From Gammaproteobacteria bacterium (GTDB lineage Bacteria; Pseudomonadota; Gammaproteobacteria; Pseudomonadales; Azotimanducaceae), in NCBI GenBank assembly GCA_009837725.1, contig VXSY01000110.1, positions 38,376 through 84,168 of the forward strand: DNA of 45,793 bases, read 5' to 3'. The position numbers and the translations under genes are program-made. Shown one piece after another: positions 42,915-45,793 of this stretch. How positions within the stretch are numbered: position 1 is the stretch's first letter; each line of letters begins with the position of its first letter. The notes under the pieces are model-generated. The model had not been told where the DNA came from and ran no database searches. It worked only from the letters and a program-made list of their open reading frames with translations.

Positions 42915-42965
42915 AACGCACCGACAGATTCGGCGCAAGTACTTAGCCGATGTGGAGAGCGAATG

Positions 42966-42992
42966 CGAAACCGCGCCCGCCAGGGCGCGCCG
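42966..42992. repeat. Single-stem repeat copy after the CaiB-family stop codon
   Basis: GCGCCC and GGGCGC stem (within GCGCCCGCCAGGGCGCGCC) matching the first stem of the two-stem repeat. It begins immediately after the stop codon of the CaiB-family gene (42993-42995, minus strand). Confidence 0.65.
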
Positions 42993-44195
42993 TCACGCCT
43001 GTTCCGTTTCTGACCACTGCACTACTGCCCCAACGGCCAAAAGGGCGTCGCATCGGCTTTCTTCGTAGCCGAGTTCGGTGAGGACTTCGACGCTGTGCTC
43101 GCCGAGTCTTGGTGCCGGTCCGGCGATCTCGCTCGGCGAGACGCTGAATCGTGCGGCCGGCGTTGCCTGGCGGACTTCACCGAAGCCGGCGACTTCGCTC
43201 CGTTCGATCGACCCGTTGACCAGGAACTGCTCGTGGTGCATCAGCTCCATGCGCGTCAAGAGTGGCGCACTGGGCACGTCGTTGGCGTCGAGGCGGGCGA
43301 GGATCTCGTCGCGTGGCCACTTGGCGATCTCGGCGGCGGTGATGCGCTTGCGCTCGTCGCCGTTTCTTCCCCGAGCCCGCGCCGTGGCGAAGCGCTCGTC
43401 GTCGATCAGGTCTTCGCGGTCGAGCGCACGGCACATGCCCGCCCACTCGCTGTCGGAAATCGCACCGGCGGTGATGTAGCCATCCTGTGCCTCGAAGATC
43501 AGGTCCATCGTGCCCTGGCCCTTGGTCACGTCGAACTCGCGCTCGGCGAAGGTGAGCCCGCCCATGCCCTCGGGCCAGAAGAACGCCAGCATGGATTCGA
43601 GCATCGACAGGCGGATGTGCTGGCCCTCGCCGGTGCGCTCGCGATGAAAGAGCGCCGCCGCGACGGCCTGGGCGGCGGTGAGCGAAGTCACCTTGTCGGC
43701 GATGATGATGCGGAACATCGCCGGCTTGCCGGTCTCCCGGTTGGCCTGGATGTCCGTCGCCCCAGAGAGCGCCTGGATGACGGGATCGTAAACGCGCTTG
43801 TGGGAATACGGCCCGTGTTCGCCGAAGCCGCTGATCGAGACGTAGATGATCTTCTCGTTCAGCGCCCGAACCGCGGCTTCGCCGAAGCCCATCCGCTCCA
43901 TGGCGCCGGGGCGGAAGTTCTGCACGAGCACGTCCGTCTCGCGCACGAGGTCGGTGAGCACGGCCTTGCCGGCGTCGGACTTGAGGTCGAGCGCGATGGA
44001 TCGCTTGCCTCGGTTGCACGAATAGAACATGGCGTTGACGCCGTTGTGCAGCCCCCCGAAATGCCGCACCTGCTCGCCCCTCGGCGGCTCCACCTTGACC
44101 ACGTCTGCGCCTTGGTCGGCAAGCATCATCGCCGCCACCGGACCCGACACCATGGTCGTCAGATCGAGCACCTTGACGCCCTGCATTGGTCCCAT
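42993..44195 (-). CDS. CaiB/BaiF family (class III) CoA-transferase
   Basis: Transfers CoA between carboxylic acids by a ping-pong mechanism with a catalytic Asp. The 400-residue product shows GVKVLDLTTMVSGPVAAMMLADQGADVVKVEPP at the N-terminus, NRGKRSIALDLK, and VYDPVIQALSGATDIQ with the catalytic Asp near residue 137; the second domain follows (TAAQAVAAALFHRERTGEGQHIRLSMLESMLAF). These are diagnostic of the family, but the acyl substrate cannot be deduced. The ATG at 44195 is used; a second ATG at 44186 is close. A palindromic repeat follows the stop codon directly. Confidence 0.95.
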   Translation of the reverse strand: MGPMQGVKVLDLTTMVSGPVAAMMLADQGADVVKVEPPRGEQVRHFGGLHNGVNAMFYSCNRGKRSIALDLKSDAGKAVLTDLVRETDVLVQNFRPGAMERMGFGEAAVRALNEKIIYVSISGFGEHGPYSHKRVYDPVIQALSGATDIQANRETGKPAMFRIIIADKVTSLTAAQAVAAALFHRERTGEGQHIRLSMLESMLAFFWPEGMGGLTFAEREFDVTKGQGTMDLIFEAQDGYITAGAISDSEWAGMCRALDREDLIDDERFATARARGRNGDERKRITAAEIAKWPRDEILARLDANDVPSAPLLTRMELMHHEQFLVNGSIERSEVAGFGEVRQATPAARFSVSPSEIAGPAPRLGEHSVEVLTELGYEESRCDALLAVGAVVQWSETEQA

Positions 44196-44308
44196 CGGTC
44201 AGTCCTCCAGCCGTCACCCGTCCGTATGCGGAGTCTATTCAACAACGGGGGACGACAGCGCCGCCACGGCGTGGGATGCCGAGGGTGCGCGATGCTACGA
44301 CGCTGTTT

Positions 44309-45553
44309 ATGCTCCGCTGCCGTTTGTCAGCGAGTCTCAGCTTGACCAACCCCTCGGAGAAGACCCCCTTCTCGCTTGCCATTGTCGGATTCATTCGTCT
44401 GGAGTCCGCTGGTGGCGTCTTGATCGTGCTGGCCACCGTACTCGCCATGGTCGCGGCCAACACTCCGCTTGCGGGCGTGTACCGGCTGCTGCTCGAAACC
44501 CCCCTCGCGATCAGCGCCGGGGACGCGGGGATCGACAAGCCGTTGCTGCTCTGGATCAACGACGGGTTGATGGCGGTGTTCTTCTTCCTCATCGGCCTAG
44601 AGGTGAAGCGGGAGGCACTCGAAGGCGAGCTCTCGTCCACCGATCGAATCGGGCTGCCGGCAATCGGCGCACTCGGCGGCATCCTCGCGCCAGCGTGCAT
44701 CTACACCGCACTGAACTGGCGAGACCCAGGCGCCATGGACGGCTGGGCCATCCCGGTTGCCACCGACATCGCGTTCGCCCTGGCACTCCTCGGCGCGTTC
44801 GGACAACGCGTTCCGGTTGCACTCAAGGCGTTCCTGCTGGCGCTCGCGATTTTCGACGACTTGGCGGCAATCGCCATCATCGCCGTGTTTTACGCCGGCG
44901 ACCTTTCCCCCGGCATGCTTGGGGCGGCGGCCGGATTGCTGGCGATGGCCGTGGGCCTCAACCGCCTGCGGGTCACCGCGGTCGCACCGTATGTGTTGGT
45001 CGGGTTGGCGCTGTGGGTGGCAACGCTGAAGTCCGGGGTCCACGCAACGCTGGCTGGCGTGTTGATTGCCCTTTGCATCCCCATGCGCAACGCCGATGGC
45101 CACTCGCCGATCGTCGCGCTCGAGAAGGACCTCCACTTGCCCGTTGCGTTGGCGGTGCTGCCGTTGTTCGCTTTCGCAAACGCCGGCGTCTCCTTCGCCG
45201 GCGTCAGCGTGGGCGACCTGACCGATCCCGTAACTGTGGGCATTGCCTTGGGACTGTTCCTCGGCAACCCCATCGGCATCCTCGGATTGGTCTTCGTCGC
45301 CTCGAAGCTGCGCTGGGTTTCCCTGCCGACGGACATCACCTGGCCGCAACTGGTTGGCACCGCATTCGCCTGCGGCATCGGCTTCACCATGAGCCTGTTC
45401 ATCGCGGGTCTTGCCTTCGAACATGCCGACGGTTCCTACTGGGCCGCGGACAAACTGGGCATCCTCATGGGCTCCGCGGCGTCGGCGCTGGTCGGTTTCG
45501 CGGTGCTCTCCATCGCCTTGCCACGGGCGGATGCGGGCGCTGGGCCACGGTGA
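44309..45553 (+). CDS. nhaA: Na+/H+ antiporter NhaA
   Basis: Inner-membrane antiporter that exports Na+ in exchange for 2 H+ and controls pH and sodium balance. The 414-residue product has about twelve membrane segments and the conserved functional motifs: VATDIAFALALLG (the unwound helix with conserved Asp) and AIFDDLAAIAIIAVFYAG (the Asp-Asp ion-binding pair). The first residues before FSLAIVGFIRLESAGG are unclear: I use the ATG at 44309, but a TTG at 44342 would also fit and none has a strong ribosome-binding site. Divergent from the CoA-transferase gene. Confidence 0.95.
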   Translation: MLRCRLSASLSLTNPSEKTPFSLAIVGFIRLESAGGVLIVLATVLAMVAANTPLAGVYRLLLETPLAISAGDAGIDKPLLLWINDGLMAVFFFLIGLEVKREALEGELSSTDRIGLPAIGALGGILAPACIYTALNWRDPGAMDGWAIPVATDIAFALALLGAFGQRVPVALKAFLLALAIFDDLAAIAIIAVFYAGDLSPGMLGAAAGLLAMAVGLNRLRVTAVAPYVLVGLALWVATLKSGVHATLAGVLIALCIPMRNADGHSPIVALEKDLHLPVALAVLPLFAFANAGVSFAGVSVGDLTDPVTVGIALGLFLGNPIGILGLVFVASKLRWVSLPTDITWPQLVGTAFACGIGFTMSLFIAGLAFEHADGSYWAADKLGILMGSAASALVGFAVLSIALPRADAGAGPR

Positions 45554-45793
45554 CTCGGCGGGTCATTTGCACGCCTCACGGATGCGAAGGACGGGATCAC
45601 AGAGGACGCCACTGTCGAGGAACCGCGGCAAGGGCTAGGCACGGTTGCCTTGGGACAACGCTTCTTGCCCCAGCACAAGCCGTCCTATCGCCCCGTCGGA
45701 CATAGCCGAAGGGGCGAAGAACGAAGCGATTTTTTGGATTAAGGGCCAAGGGGCCCCCAGCCCCCGACACCAGTAACCAGGACCGGAAGGACC
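45554..45793 (+). terminator. 3' region of nhaA with a terminator-like stem
   Basis: No further gene is visible to the end of the window. TCGCCCC (45688-45694) pairs with GGGGCGA (45711-45717), with TCGG and CCGA pairing inside, and a TTTTTT run follows at 45730-45735. The T-run is 12 nt past the stem and the stem is about 135 nt after nhaA, so its role as terminator is only likely. Confidence 0.4.

Overview
The window looks like a chromosomal segment of a GC-rich proteobacterium, most likely a gammaproteobacterium. The reasons are: a type II secretion gene block in the order E-F-G-H-I-J-K-L-M; a dnaX-ybaB-recR block followed by rnd and a YcgN-family gene; a PspF-controlled psp locus with a divergent sigma-54-like promoter; a DUF1285 protein; HrpA; and a 67K-type SppA. 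I could not assign a genus. No rRNA, tRNA, CRISPR array, phage module or intact insertion sequence was seen.

Layout. 0.2-8.1 kb (minus): gspEFGHIJKLM, mostly with 4-nt stop/start overlaps; gspC, gspD and gspN are not present. 8.3-10.4 kb (plus): pyrB behind a hairpin-rich leader, then a two-domain VOC protein. 10.6-14.4 kb: etfBA (minus) diverging from the ETF-ubiquinone oxidoreductase gene (plus), which together carry electrons from dehydrogenases to quinone. 14.4-17.9 kb: DUF1285 protein and moaA (minus), a polyamine-type periplasmic binding protein and a small lipoprotein (plus). 18.1-21.4 kb: murF (minus) and sppA (plus). 21.5-22.7 kb: an overlapping TPR-like/HEPN pair that looks like a toxin-antitoxin module. 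23.0-29.1 kb (minus): hrpA, then a MoxR ATPase with its VWA partner. 29.2-34.9 kb: dnaX-ybaB-recR-rnd-ycgN-membrane protein operon (minus) and a divergent glycerophosphodiesterase. 35.5-40.2 kb: an enlarged psp operon (pspA, pspB, pspC, a DUF2807 protein, a PspB-like paralogue and a decayed copy) with divergent pspF and a VOC gene. 40.2-45.6 kb: a fused two-[2Fe-2S]/molybdopterin hydroxylase, a CaiB/BaiF CoA-transferase and NhaA.

The most unusual property is a dense population of short palindromic repeats of several families. Many lie inside coding regions and stay in frame: the GspH leader, the linker of the molybdenum hydroxylase fusion, the N-terminal extension of RNase D, HrpA, the DnaX linker and the N-terminus of the DUF2807 protein. 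Others sit exactly at stop codons (moaA, the CaiB-family gene). One copy in gspH also carries a second version of the 3' end of moaA and appears to have supplied gspH with its start codon and prepilin leader. The arrangement resembles the protein-inserted palindromic elements known from Rickettsia, here in a high-GC genome. A separate element of about 210 bp occurs three times, and a MITE-like element with terminal inverted repeats occurs once complete and at least once in part.

Everything here was read by eye from the sequence; no database search, folding or alignment program was run.
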